Part shown: piece after piece, positions 54,329 to 64,000 of the stretch
How the letters are laid out: every line of letters begins with the position of its first letter
How positions within the stretch are numbered: position 1 is the stretch's first letter
NCBI GenBank assembly: GCA_002286855.1
Contig: NRSV01000028.1
Location: 310,001 to 374,000 of the forward strand
Source of the DNA: Bipolaris cookei
Lineage: Eukaryota; Ascomycota; Dothideomycetes; Pleosporales; Pleosporaceae
Direction: 5' to 3'
DNA length: 64,000 bases
Notes under the pieces: model-generated
Seen by the model: the letters and a program-made list of their open reading frames with translations, nothing else
What the model was told of the DNA's origin: nothing
Database searches by the model: none
Position numbers and translations under genes: made by a program

Positions 54329-55400
54329 ATGTTCACCAAGGCCATCTTCACGAGCGCTCTTCTCTCCGCCGTCTCGGCTCACCAGAACCTCCACCAGCTT
54401 TGGGTCAACGATGTCACGCCCGGATATCAGGTCGGCATCCGGATGCCACCCTCCAACAGCCCCGTAGTCGACTTGACGAGCAACGACATGGCCTGCAACG
54501 TTGGCGGCTCCAAGGTTCCATCTGGCGTCAAGACAATCGAGGCTAACGAGGGTGACAAGATCAAGGTCCAGTGGGATAACTCTGGGCACCCGGGACCGAT
54601 CACGCACATGCTGTATGGCCCCGTCGATGATGCTTCCCAAGCCACTGGTATCGGTGCCGGATGGTTCAAGATTGACGAAATGGACTTTGTCGATGGAAAG
54701 TGGGCTTCCGAGATCATGCAAGCGGCCAACATGACGCATGAATTCCCTCTTCCCACTGGCCTTGCCAGCGGCGAGTATCTGCTCCGTTCAGAAATGCTGG
54801 CACTCCACTCTTCTCAGACAAAGGGTGGCGCGCAGTAAGTTGATCTTCTCTTCACTTAGCATGTCTAAGCTAACACGTAAAAGATTCTACATCGGCTGCA
54901 TGCAATTGAAGATCAAGGGCACCGGCAGCAAGGGCTCATGCACACCTACCATTGAGCTTCCTGGCGCCTACAAGGCTGACGATGCCGACATCTACATCCC
55001 CAACTACTACAACGGATACGTTGCTACCAACTACAAGGCTCCTGGTGGTGCGGTTGCTACTTGCGGTGGTGCTGGTGGCGCTGCTCCTCCCGCCTCCAAC
55101 TCAACTGAGCCTGCTCCCTCTTCGATTGCCGACGAGGCTGCTGCCCCTACTCTCGCACCCACCGTCCCTTCTGGCAATGATACTCTTCCATCGGCTCCGG
55201 CCGTCCCCAGCACGTTCGCCACGCTCCCCAGCCCATCTGCTGGTGTTACAGCTCCCGCTGGTGCCGTGCCCACTGGCTCTGTCGGAACTGCTAAGCTCTA
55301 CTACCAGTGCGGCGGAATCAACTACAATGGTCCCACTGAATGCGAGGGCACTGCCAGGTGCGTCAAGCAGAACGACTTCTACTCGCAGTGCATCAACTAG
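54329..55400 (+). CDS. AA9 lytic polysaccharide monooxygenase with CBM1
   Basis: Two exons (54329-54834, 54884-55400) encode 340 aa. AA9 enzymes cleave cellulose by copper-dependent oxidation. Signal peptide 1-17 ends SVSA, exposing His18 as the mature N-terminal His of the copper brace. The second His is in SGHPGPITH and the axial Tyr in QFYIGC; the outer-sphere LRSEMLALHS motif is present. The core ends near residue 240, followed by an Ala/Pro/Ser/Thr linker (about 245-300) and a C-terminal family 1 cellulose-binding module (308-340, YYQCGG...CVKQNDFYSQC). The intron (49 nt, GTAAGT...AAAAG) splits the Gln of GGAQFY. Such genes suggest plant-cell-wall degradation by a saprotroph or plant-associated fungus; C1/C4 preference cannot be inferred here. 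Confidence 0.96.
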
Positions 55401-56454
55401 AGGAATTGAGATGGCACAATGCGCATGAGGAGACGAGAGGTGGTGGTGGTGGTGGTGAAAGAATTGTTGGTGTTCTTGTACATATAAACTTACGTAGATG
55501 TTGATCTACAATTTTACTTTTGACATTATTGAAGTCATATGCGTTCCGAGTGACAAATCGATCCAGCGCCATTGTGCAATAAAAATAGCTAGATGGACTA
55601 GAGTTTGAAGCAAGAGAACGGGAAATGAGGAGGCGGTCGTGGCATAAGGTTGGGAAGAACAAAAAGCAACATCCCAGTATCCTCTGCTGAGGTGGTCGCC
55701 TGAAACACAGAAGGAAAGCGCACCGCGTGGCTGTTTGCTCAACAGGAAGGAGCGAGGCGTTGTATGTTTGCTGCAAGCTAATCGTCAATGTGCGTGTGTG
55801 CATGTGTGTTCGTACTTGTAAAAGCAAAGCCATGTTCAAAGTACTAACGGCTGTCAAATACATATGTATGAGAGCGTTATATCGGTAGCGCGTCGTGTAC
55901 CTGTGGCGTGCGTCAACGCCTGGTCAGCCTCGATTCGCAGACAGGGCGGGAGGCCAGCCGATGGCTTTGTTTCAGGTTAACCGCAGTTGTAACACCCTGG
56001 CTACCGTCTGAACAGCTGGCTTGAGGGGCGCATGCATATGCAGACAAAAGCCGCACCTGTCAGCAAAATTCATACAACCACACAGACTCAAGACGAATAG
56101 TCTTGATGTGACGCCGAGTCGCCGAAAAACAACGTTCAGTGGTTGCTCCTTTTCGTGGCTTTCGCAAAGCCCTGGCCTTCTAGGCCGCCGTCGCCGCCGC
56201 CGGGGTTGCTCCACTATTGTCCGTTCACTACCCACGTACCCCCCCATCTGCACAATAACCATTCACACTACCCCCGAACCCCTCGACCTCTTCGTTGAAA
56301 ACCACCAAAATTAACTAACCCTTAATCTCTATTCTATACCCCTCACTGAAATAAAAACTAAAGAATTATCCTGCATAGACTGCAGTTGCCCTTCAAGTCG
56401 CTGTTCGGCACCACTCAATAACCCACACCGCCGGCTCTCACAAACATAATAAAC
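55401..56454. other. Intergenic 1.05 kb
   Basis: Begins with a short GGT run (55440-55457). ORFs on both strands up to 156 aa overlap and are taken as random. A CCGCCG-rich patch at 56183-56200 and AT-rich leader precede the TBC gene. Confidence 0.45.
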
Positions 56455-59400
56455 ATGGCCGACAACAGGCCGACAAGCTCACACAGTTCCGACAAGGACG
56501 CGGTACGCACTTCATATTTCCCTATCATGTATTTGTTTGATATAGCTAAGGCTTCGGTGTGCAAGTTTGCTAACTGCCGTGCGGCTACAGGACAGTTTCG
56601 AGGACGCACCGGAAACTTCACCTCGCCCAGACTCGCCCTCTGAAAAATCACAGTCACGCTCGCGCTCATTACTCCAAAAGGAGACTCCCTCATCGAACGT
56701 ACAAGAAATCAAGACGGATTCGACTGCACGTGCAGCACCAGCAGCCCCCAAAGGCAACAAAGACGACAGCAAAGACGACAGCGATGAAAGTGACGAGGAT
56801 GATGAAAGTGATGGCAGTGACGAAAGCGACGAAACAGACGAGTCTGGTACAGGCAGCGAAGCTGAAGAACCGGAAAAGCCCACCAATGATGTACCTGCCA
56901 AAAAGCCGCCCCTACCCAACAGAGTGTCAGTGACATCGGACATGGACGATGTATCTTTGGATGGTGGTGCGTATTCCCTCTCCGTTTGAAACAAACAACA
57001 CCATGTGGAGACTGGAATGCCTGTATTTCAATGTCAGGAGTATCCATATCTCCCGACAGCACCTGCCAACTTGTGGCTTCCCCATGTGTGCCAGTACATG
57101 CTTCCCGATTCTGAGGCTGACCCACTGCAGACGGTGCAAAAGCTCCAGGCTCCGTGTCAAAAGCACCACTGCGAGACTCCCAAGACTCCACGGCTTCTAT
57201 CCAAGGCCTCTCCGGAAGGATGTCTCCTGTCAAATTTCCTCCACCCCCCGCTCCGCCAGCCGCACCAGCCGCTTCGGCCGCGCCAGAAAAGCCACCAACT
57301 ACATCCAGAAAACTTACTGGTCCTTTCGCGTGGCTGTCAAGAAATAGCACCAGCAAGAAATCCGAGTCTCCACCATCATCCACAACAATGACGGAACGCA
57401 GAAACACAGGGGCTTCCATTGCGACCATCGGTAGCAATCCTGACCTCTCGTCGAGCAGGACCGAAGGTGAGGGCGAGACTGGTTCGAACAATCGAACGAG
57501 CCAGGGAAATCTTCGGGACCGTTTCAAGTTTTTGCGCATGAGGGAGGAAGCCGGCATAACGATGGGTGACGAGACCAGCCTGAACGGCAATCCAACTGCT
57601 GTGGCGACCAGGCCGACTAGTGTTGGTCTTATCAGTCCACCCATCGTTCCTGAAGACGAGCCAGGAAGTCCACCAGCACTTACGAGACAACCTACTATCA
57701 ATCCAAAGCTGGCCCCTGGAACTGCATCTGGATTTGCTGCTGGCCCAGCGGGAGATGCAGCTGAGCCTGTAGATTGGGATCTTTGGCAGTCTGTGGTTAA
57801 TGAAGGACCAGCTGCCATTGCCCGCACTAGCGCAGAGGAACTCAACCATGCCATTGCAAATGGAATTCCCCAAGTCATCCGAGGTGTTATTTGGCAGGTG
57901 ATGGCGCAAAGTAAGAACGAAGAGCTCGAGGTCACGTATCGAGAACTCGTAGCCCGTGGTACAGATAAGGAACACATGAGCCTTAGCACACCCAACCTTA
58001 GCGGCGGACAGACAAACGGGAATGGGAAGGAGTCAGTTGCTTCTTCATCCTCGTCAGTTCACTCAGACTACTCGAGCCCAGCCACTACGACAGGAAGCAC
58101 AAACGTACCACCGGCCTCGCCGCCACTCACCGCAGACAACTCCGAAGACCCCATCAAGGTACAGGCAAGAGTGGCTGCTGAAAGAAAGCAAAGCGCTGCC
58201 GCCATCTCGAAACTGGAAAAGGTTATCAAGCGTGACTTGGGTGCGCGTACAAGCTACTCAAAGTACGTCATGGCGGCTGGTTTACAGGATGGCCTTTTTG
58301 GTATTTGCAAGGCTTACGCTTTGTACGACGATGCCGTTGGCTACGCCCAGGGCATGAATTTTATCGCCATGCCTCTACTTTTCAACGTAAGTTTGAATGT
58401 ATGCTTCCCTTGTTAAATTGCTGACTTTACAAGATGCCTGAAGAAGAGGCTTTCAGTCTTTTCGTAACGTTGATGAACAAATATGGCCTCCGGGACCTAT
58501 TTGTACATGACATGCCTGGACTCCACTTGCATCTCTACCAGTTTGAACGCCTCCTCGAAGACTTTGAACCTGCTCTCTACTGCCATTTGCGCCGTAGGGA
58601 TGTAAAGCCTCAGCTCTATGCCACGCAATGGTTCCTTACGCTATTCGCATACCGTTTCCCGCTACAGCTAGTCCTACGCATTTACGATCTGATACTCAGT
58701 GAAGGTCTCGAGTTGGCCATTCTGAAGTTTGGCATTGTCCTGATGCAGAAGAATGCTGAAACACTGCTAGGCATGAAGGATATGGCAACACTCACGACCT
58801 TCCTGAAAGAGCGACTGTTTGACGTGTACATTGACAAAGCCCCTTCTGCAAACTCGATTCTTGAGAACGGCTTCTTTGGTTCCACAGCAGGTATCGACAA
58901 GGAGATTTACCGCGCTGACACGCTTGTGAAAGATGCTGTCGCTGTCAAGATTGCACCTGAGACACTGAAGCAGTATACTGCTGAGTGGAAGGAGCAACGA
59001 CGGATAGAAAAGGACCGCGAGACTGAGCTCGTAGGGCTCAAAGAAAAGGTTGCTTCTTTGGAACAAAAGGTGCGGTCGTTGGAGCATCGAGCCGAACAAT
59101 CGGACATGGAGCACGTTCAAGTCGCCTCTGAGCTCATCAAAACCAAGGTCGAGAATGAAAACCTAGAAGAAGAGAACGAGACACTGAAGACAAAGGTGCA
59201 AGAGCTCCAGAAGATTGTTGATACACAGCCTGCAGAAGTCGAAGCACGGCTGAAGCACGAGATGGAGACTGTTATGCAAAAGAACATTGTTGTTCACAAT
59301 GAGAACCGTAACCTGGAAGATGCAATGGCCGAGATGGAGAAGGAACTGGTGGATGTCAAGATGCAATGGGCTACGGTAAGGCCACTACAGCTAGGTTGAG

Positions 59401-59494
59401 TTGGAGACACAGCTAACGAAACATCTAGATCAACGAAGAACACGAGGTACTCAAACAAAAGTGGAACAACATCTCACAGATGATGAAGAAGTGA
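56455..59494 (+). CDS. TBC-domain Rab GTPase-activating protein, Gyp5-like
   Basis: Five exons (56455-56502, 56591-56966, 57131-58386, 58434-59375, 59429-59494) encode 895 aa. TBC proteins stimulate Rab GTP hydrolysis; Gyp5/Gyl1 act on exocytic Rabs (Ypt1, Sec4). An acidic disordered N-terminus (Asp/Ser/Glu repeats, about 55-95) and Pro/Ser-rich middle precede the TBC domain (about 380-700). The Arg finger is in IPQVIRGVIWQ (Arg392) and the Gln finger in GYAQGMNF (Gln548). Between them lies a Ser/Thr-rich low-complexity insertion (about 425-490). TBC continues through LYCHLRRRDVKPQLYATQWFLTLFAYRFP, and a long coiled coil follows (about 755-870). The frame-1 stop at 57118 is skipped by the 164-nt intron ending GCAG at 57130. 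The last exon encodes only 21 residues. Confidence 0.92.
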
Positions 59495-60261
59495 GCCCTG
59501 GATTTTGGGCTCTACGTATGCATCCGAGGCCAGCTGTTGGGCACCAGATCTATTCCACCGCGTCGATCGCCCCTTGATTCGTTTCTAATGTCTATATAAA
59601 CACATTTGCCCTGCCTGTCACATAGCGTTGGCAGGGTCCCGTATGGTGTTCATCTTGTTCGGGCGATGTTGGATTCGCAACAGACGGGTGGTCCGCATCG
59701 CCCACATCCCTTTTACATAAAGAAAGGCAGTGCCTGCAGTTCGAGCATGGAGGGAGTTGGATAGCCTGCATGAGTATAGGAGCAGGGGTTTGGGAGTTGC
59801 TACAAAGTGAACTGGTGGCATAATACGTCTATCTCTGCAGACGCACGGCGTATCTTACGGTATTACTGAAGTGTTTGCTTGTAGCGTCCTATGGCCTGGC
59901 GCATGTGTTGACTAGGAATCATCAATGGAACGAAAATATACTTTCAAAAATGCAAGATACAATATGCAGTGACTGTGAACGATCAACAGACGGCACGTGG
60001 TTGGCTCTCTCAATGTGCCTTCACTTGCAGTCGCTAGAGGGCTAGAAACTTGGTTCGGCTAATTTGGCACTAGCGTGTACTAAGGCTGCGCCCGACTCCT
60101 CTTCTCCCTCGCCGCAAAGATTCCTGCGACCTGCACAGACAGCTACGGCGCGACCAACTCAGCTGCCGTATTTCTTGCCTTCGCCATTCCACATCTTGTT
60201 TTTCCTGTCCCTGCATCTTCTTTGACTTTACTACTAATACTCTGGTAACGCGCAGCCTGCC
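59495..60261. other. Intergenic 0.77 kb
   Basis: Between TBC and KH genes on the same strand. No credible ORF; C/T-rich run near 60080-60120. Confidence 0.45.
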
Positions 60262-62137
60262 ATGGCCGCTCCTCCAGATCTCAACGCCATCCTGGCCGCT
60301 CTTGGTACGCAAACTGGAGTTGCCGCAGCCCGCGCATTTACTGACTTTTCACCCAGCCGCCGGCCGACCGTCGACCACACCATCCCAGACACCCCAACAA
60401 GCTCCACCTGCACAGCATCCCCCTCCGCAAGCCCTGCCACCAGGCTTCCCTGGCGCGATGCCTACTGCCACCCCACCAGCCATGCCGGGCTACAGCTTCC
60501 CACAACCCACACACTCTGGCAGTCTTGACCTTAGTGCTATCAAACCCGTGAGTTCTGGGTCTGTAAGCATACAGGATGCGCTGGCAAAGGCGCGCGGTTT
60601 TGCAGCCCAGAAAGGCCTTGCCCATGAAGCAGCGCGCCCAGGTATTGCTGAACCTTGGTCTGGTTATGGTATCCCAGCGCAAACTTACACGCCTCCAGCT
60701 TACCAAGAAGACCCGCGCCTCAGTGGGCGCCAGCCCTACAGACGTTCTCGGTCGCGTTCGCGCTCTCCAGCGCGCCGAGAATCCGTGCGTGAAAGCTACA
60801 ATCCATACCGCGATGAGCGTCGTGATGAGCGCCGAGGCGGCTATGGTCGTGAACGTGATCGCTCGCCCCCTAGACGTGACACCTTCTCTCCCGCCCAGCA
60901 ATACGGGCAGGCTCGTTCGCCCCCTGCCAATGATAACTCTGAGGTGATTCTCATTGACTCTTCGTTGGTTGGTCTTGTCATTGGACGTCAAGGTGAGAGT
61001 CTACGCCGCATTGAACAAGAATCCCAGACACGTATTCAATTCATCAACGGCCCCGAATCTGGACCTCAGCGCGAATGCCGTATAACTGGCAGCCCTGGTG
61101 CTCGTATCAGTGCCAAGCGCGAGATCAACCGTATCATCGAAGAGAATGGTGGAAACCCTGCTCGTGAGACTGGCCGCAATGCTAGGCCTACCGCAAAGAC
61201 GGTCGGCCAGCAACAACCGGCTCTTAGAGAAGGCGAACAGTCGTCGCAGATTATGGTGCCCGATCGAACCGTTGGTCTCATCATCGGCCGCGGTGGTGAG
61301 ACCATTCGTGATCTACAAGAACGCAGTGGCTGTCACGTCAATATCGTTGGTGAAAACAAGAGCGTGAACGGTCTGCGTCCTGTGAACCTCATTGGAAGTC
61401 CTGCTGCTGCTGCCCATGCCAAGGAACTCATCATGGAAATTGTCGATAGTGACACTAAGCAAATGGAAGGCACCGGCAATCAACAGCTGCCGTCGCAGCA
61501 ACCTTTCAACAGACGTGACAACTTTGATCCCTACGGCGCTGGTGCTGGTGGCGTCGGCGCTGGCAAGATCAATGATAGCATTCATGTTCCATCTGATGCT
61601 GTCGGCATGATTATTGGCAAAGGTAACATGTACTGATGGCTATTATGCAATGATCATACTAACAAGAACCCAGGCGGTGAAACCATCAAATCCATGCAGT
61701 CCGAGACTGGCTGCAAGATCAACGTTTCACAAGCATCTGGCGCTGATATTGAGCGCGAGATTGGCCTCGTTGGAACACGTCAAGCCATCGATGATGCCAA
61801 GCGAGCAATCTGGGAGAAGGTTGATCAAGTGGTACGTTTGTTCCGAGTTTGGTCATGTTTATACAACGCTAACTGAAACCAGCGGGAAAAGAACAATTCG
61901 CGCCGACGTGATAATGGCAACCAGGATAATGGCTACTCACATCAACAGACACCATCATATGGACAGGCTGCTGCGCCTGCACAACCTCCGCAAGCCGCTG
62001 CCCCTGCTGCAGGTGGCGCTGCTGCTGACCCATATGCCGTTTATGGCGGCTATCAGAACTACCTGGCAATGTGGTATGCATCCATTGCTCAGCAACAACA
62101 AAGCGGCCAAGGTGCCCAAGGACCCCCAGGCGCATAG
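60262..62137 (+). CDS. Triple-KH RNA-binding protein with RS-like region
   Basis: Four exons (60262-60304, 60357-61622, 61674-61831, 61883-62137) give 573 aa. The three KH folds have GXXG loops GRQG (224-227), GRGG (325-328) and GKGG (435-438). KH proteins of this FUBP/PSI-like arrangement bind single-stranded RNA or DNA and take part in splicing or mRNA control. N-terminal part is Pro/Gln-rich, with an RRSRSRSRSPARRES stretch at about 143-160 and Arg/Asp-rich repeats, suggesting splicing-factor contacts. Intron 2 splits KH3 inside its GXXG loop. The C-terminus is Ala/Gln/Pro-rich with YGGYQNYLAMWYASIA, similar to the Tyr-rich motifs of FUBP-type C-termini. Exact orthology (for example to yeast Pbp2-like proteins) is not claimed. 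Confidence 0.9.
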
Positions 62138-63564
62138 TCGCCACCTAGTCGCTGTGACCGATGCACATCTTGCTGAACTTCGCCGAGCCCTGCATGTTTG
62201 CATGACCAATGCTTGGATCTTTGCTGCCTGGCATGATTACTATACCCGATTTCCTGGACCTATTTTTTCGACTTCTTGATCTGCGCATACCCGATGTTTT
62301 CATGACTTGCGGATGACACATTTGCACTTCATACTCCATCACTGGCTGTCCTCGAGCATATTGTCTACAACGGTGTGGTTTTTAACTATGCTTACAAAGA
62401 GACACCGTCACCTTCGCTGCTTTGCGTGAGCCGAACATCGATTGATCTATGCCTGCCGTATGGATGACTGTTGCGAGCTCCCCAGTCCTTGGGTTACACC
62501 GATAGCTGTGCATGCATGTTATCATTTCCACATGATGATCGACGATGCGTCATCGCGGTTTTTCGAGATTATCTTGCAAAGCCCACCGTTTACCTATATG
62601 TCTGCTGTCTAATTGCATCTATTATGAGCCTGCCCCTGGCCCATCCATTTTTTATGAGGACATCCTGGAATTTTTCCCTGGCTTTCCTATCAACAAAAGC
62701 GTTTACTGCCTTGATGCACGTACCTCATCATACGTAGACTTGCGTTCGATCGCCCTCTGCAGATCACTGGGTGTGACTTTGGAGTTGGTTTCGAGCCGTC
62801 AACCGACATGTGCGAGCACGTGGTGCATATACCTGAGGCGCATAGGCCCTTCTTGTTTCTCTGTCCTGTACAGTACTAGTATTATACTATCAAAAATGGA
62901 GCCCTTGCAGTGTGCAGTTAACTCTTCCACAAAAATTGTTCTTCATATCCTCCTATGCTTTTCAATGTGATATCTCCAGTGACATGCCAGTCCTCGCCGG
63001 CAACCCCGTCTATATCATTATGGGCGGACTTCGCCTCTTGTAGTGGCACAACAGGCCAGATGCTGAATCTAGTCACTGCTCACGTGTAATGTCACTGAGC
63101 CGCGGGGTGGGGCAAGGATTGAGGGGCAGAAGCGCGAACGACGGCCATCGGCGAGCTCCTGCGTGGACCCTCTGCAGCTGGAACGCGTCCCGAGATAAGA
63201 CACAATTATGTCGACGCTGATTCGTGCGTCTGCTAAGTGATTTATGGACTACATTACCCAACTGACTGCTTTAGCTTTTGATATAGCCCGCCGAGGTAAC
63301 TGTTTTTTGCAGGGCCATATTGTCCAACTTGCTCTCCGCTCGTTCCCCACATCGCCAAAACAGAGACCCTAAGCATTCCTGTAACTAACTGGGCCAGCCT
63401 GCGATTGATCTTGTGATACGTTTGCGTTCACTTGCTCCATCCCTGTTTTTTTCTTTTTTCTCATCTCTCTCACTCCGTTCGCCTGTGCGCTTTGACGTTT
63501 CTTCTTCCATTTCCCCCCCTCTTCTCCTCTTCCTTTGCCACGCACCCATTGCAGCGTGGCAACC
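62138..63564. other. Intergenic 1.4 kb, KH 3' side and XDH promoter
   Basis: No ORF with credible content; 141-aa and shorter ORFs are random. C/T-rich leader at 63440-63560 precedes the XDH start. Confidence 0.45.
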
Positions 63565-64000
63565 ATGGCACCGGGAATCGTTACACCACAGCCTGCAGTG
63601 TCGAGTGAGGCAACGAAGTCACTTAACGAGGTTACCATAGACTATGATGATACGCTCCGATTCTACCTGAACGGAACAAAAGTCGTACTGGACAGTGCGG
63701 ACCCCGAGGTCACGCTGCTAGAGTATCTGAGGGGAATTGGATTGACGGGGACCAAGTTGGGGTGCGCAGAGGGTGGGTGTGGTGCATGCACAGTGGTATG
63801 TTTATTGATCTTAAGAGAGAAGAGCCTACTCTAGAGATCTTTCAAGATTTCGAGAAGCTGGTGCCGGCAGCAGCCAAGAGAGCTAACAGTTTGGTAGGTT
63901 GTGTCACAGTTCAACCCAACCACGAAGAAGATATATCACGCCTCCGTAAATGCATGCCTTGCACCCCTCGTCAGCGTGGATGGCAAACACGTAATAACTG
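63565..64000 (+). CDS. Xanthine dehydrogenase, 5' portion (cut by window end)
   Basis: Two exons visible: 63565-63795 and 63898 onwards, spliced by a 102-nt intron (GTATGT...GGTAG), giving the first 111 residues. The N-terminal 2Fe-2S domain is clear: [20 protein letters not shown], then [23 protein letters not shown] with the first Cys cluster, and [18 protein letters not shown] with the following Cys. XDH (hxA in Aspergillus) oxidises hypoxanthine and xanthine to uric acid in purine catabolism. The start was chosen at the ATG in context AACCATGG; an upstream in-frame ATG at 63535 would add ten residues. Catalytic domains lie beyond the window. Confidence 0.93.

Noticed and set aside
56709..57995. 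428-aa antisense ORF opposite the TBC gene
   Set aside because: It runs through conserved TBC coding sequence on the other strand; composition is an artefact of the sense codons.
1..64000. Search for transposons, CRISPR arrays, 5S or other rRNA, and secondary-metabolite clusters
   Set aside because: No transposase or reverse transcriptase motifs, no spaced repeats, no rRNA signature and no clustered biosynthetic genes; LYS2 is the only carrier-domain enzyme and belongs to primary metabolism.

Overview
The window is ordinary nuclear DNA of a filamentous ascomycete. Genes are compact and intron-poor (mostly 45-90 nt GT-AG introns), lie on both strands and show no operons. The proteins are typical of Pezizomycotina. 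They include bifunctional ARG5,6, the alpha-aminoadipate reductase LYS2, RMT2, an AA9 polysaccharide monooxygenase with a CBM1, a DASH cryptochrome with an RGG tail, GH76 and fasciclin cell-wall proteins, and xanthine dehydrogenase. Overall flavour suggests Dothideomycetes (Pleosporales-like), but that placement is inference; no species is claimed.

Layout. 0-8 kb: a tRNA-Val(AAC) with a 12-nt intron, a FAT1-type acyl-CoA synthetase, a decayed dynamin-family GTPase pseudogene, and the urease accessory gene ureG. 8-15 kb: an unknown Cys-rich protein, a gene-poor stretch with simple repeats, and a two-segment membrane protein. 15-24 kb: LYS2 (with a Gcn4/CPC1-type site upstream) divergent from a type II membrane protein, then an RBR E3 ligase convergent with RMT2. 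25-37 kb: a GPI-type GH76 mannanase, the R-SNARE SNC1, ARG5,6, a small unknown ORF, GatC, and SEC17. 38-47 kb: a fasciclin protein, glutamate decarboxylase and CRY-DASH. 47-56 kb: a thioredoxin-like membrane protein, a basic disordered protein, PGA2 divergent from the histone-fold gene MHF1/CENP-S, an unknown single-pass protein, and an AA9-CBM1 enzyme. 56-64 kb: a Gyp5-like TBC Rab-GAP, a triple-KH RNA-binding protein, and the 5' end of xanthine dehydrogenase, cut by the window edge.

Functionally this is a mixed housekeeping segment: amino-acid synthesis (lysine, arginine), GABA shunt, vesicle traffic (SNC1, SEC17, Rab-GAP, PGA2), nitrogen salvage (XDH, urease maturation), wall biogenesis and plant-polymer attack. 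Exon structures were derived by eye from splice signals, frame continuity and family alignment from memory; the listed exon lengths sum to whole codons for every complete gene. I found no transposon, CRISPR array, biosynthetic cluster or clearly novel multi-gene system. The strongest oddities are the dynamin relic, a 12-nt micro-exon in SEC17, in-frame introns that stay open in translation, His-rich tracts in UreG and the fasciclin protein, and a low-complexity insertion inside the TBC domain.
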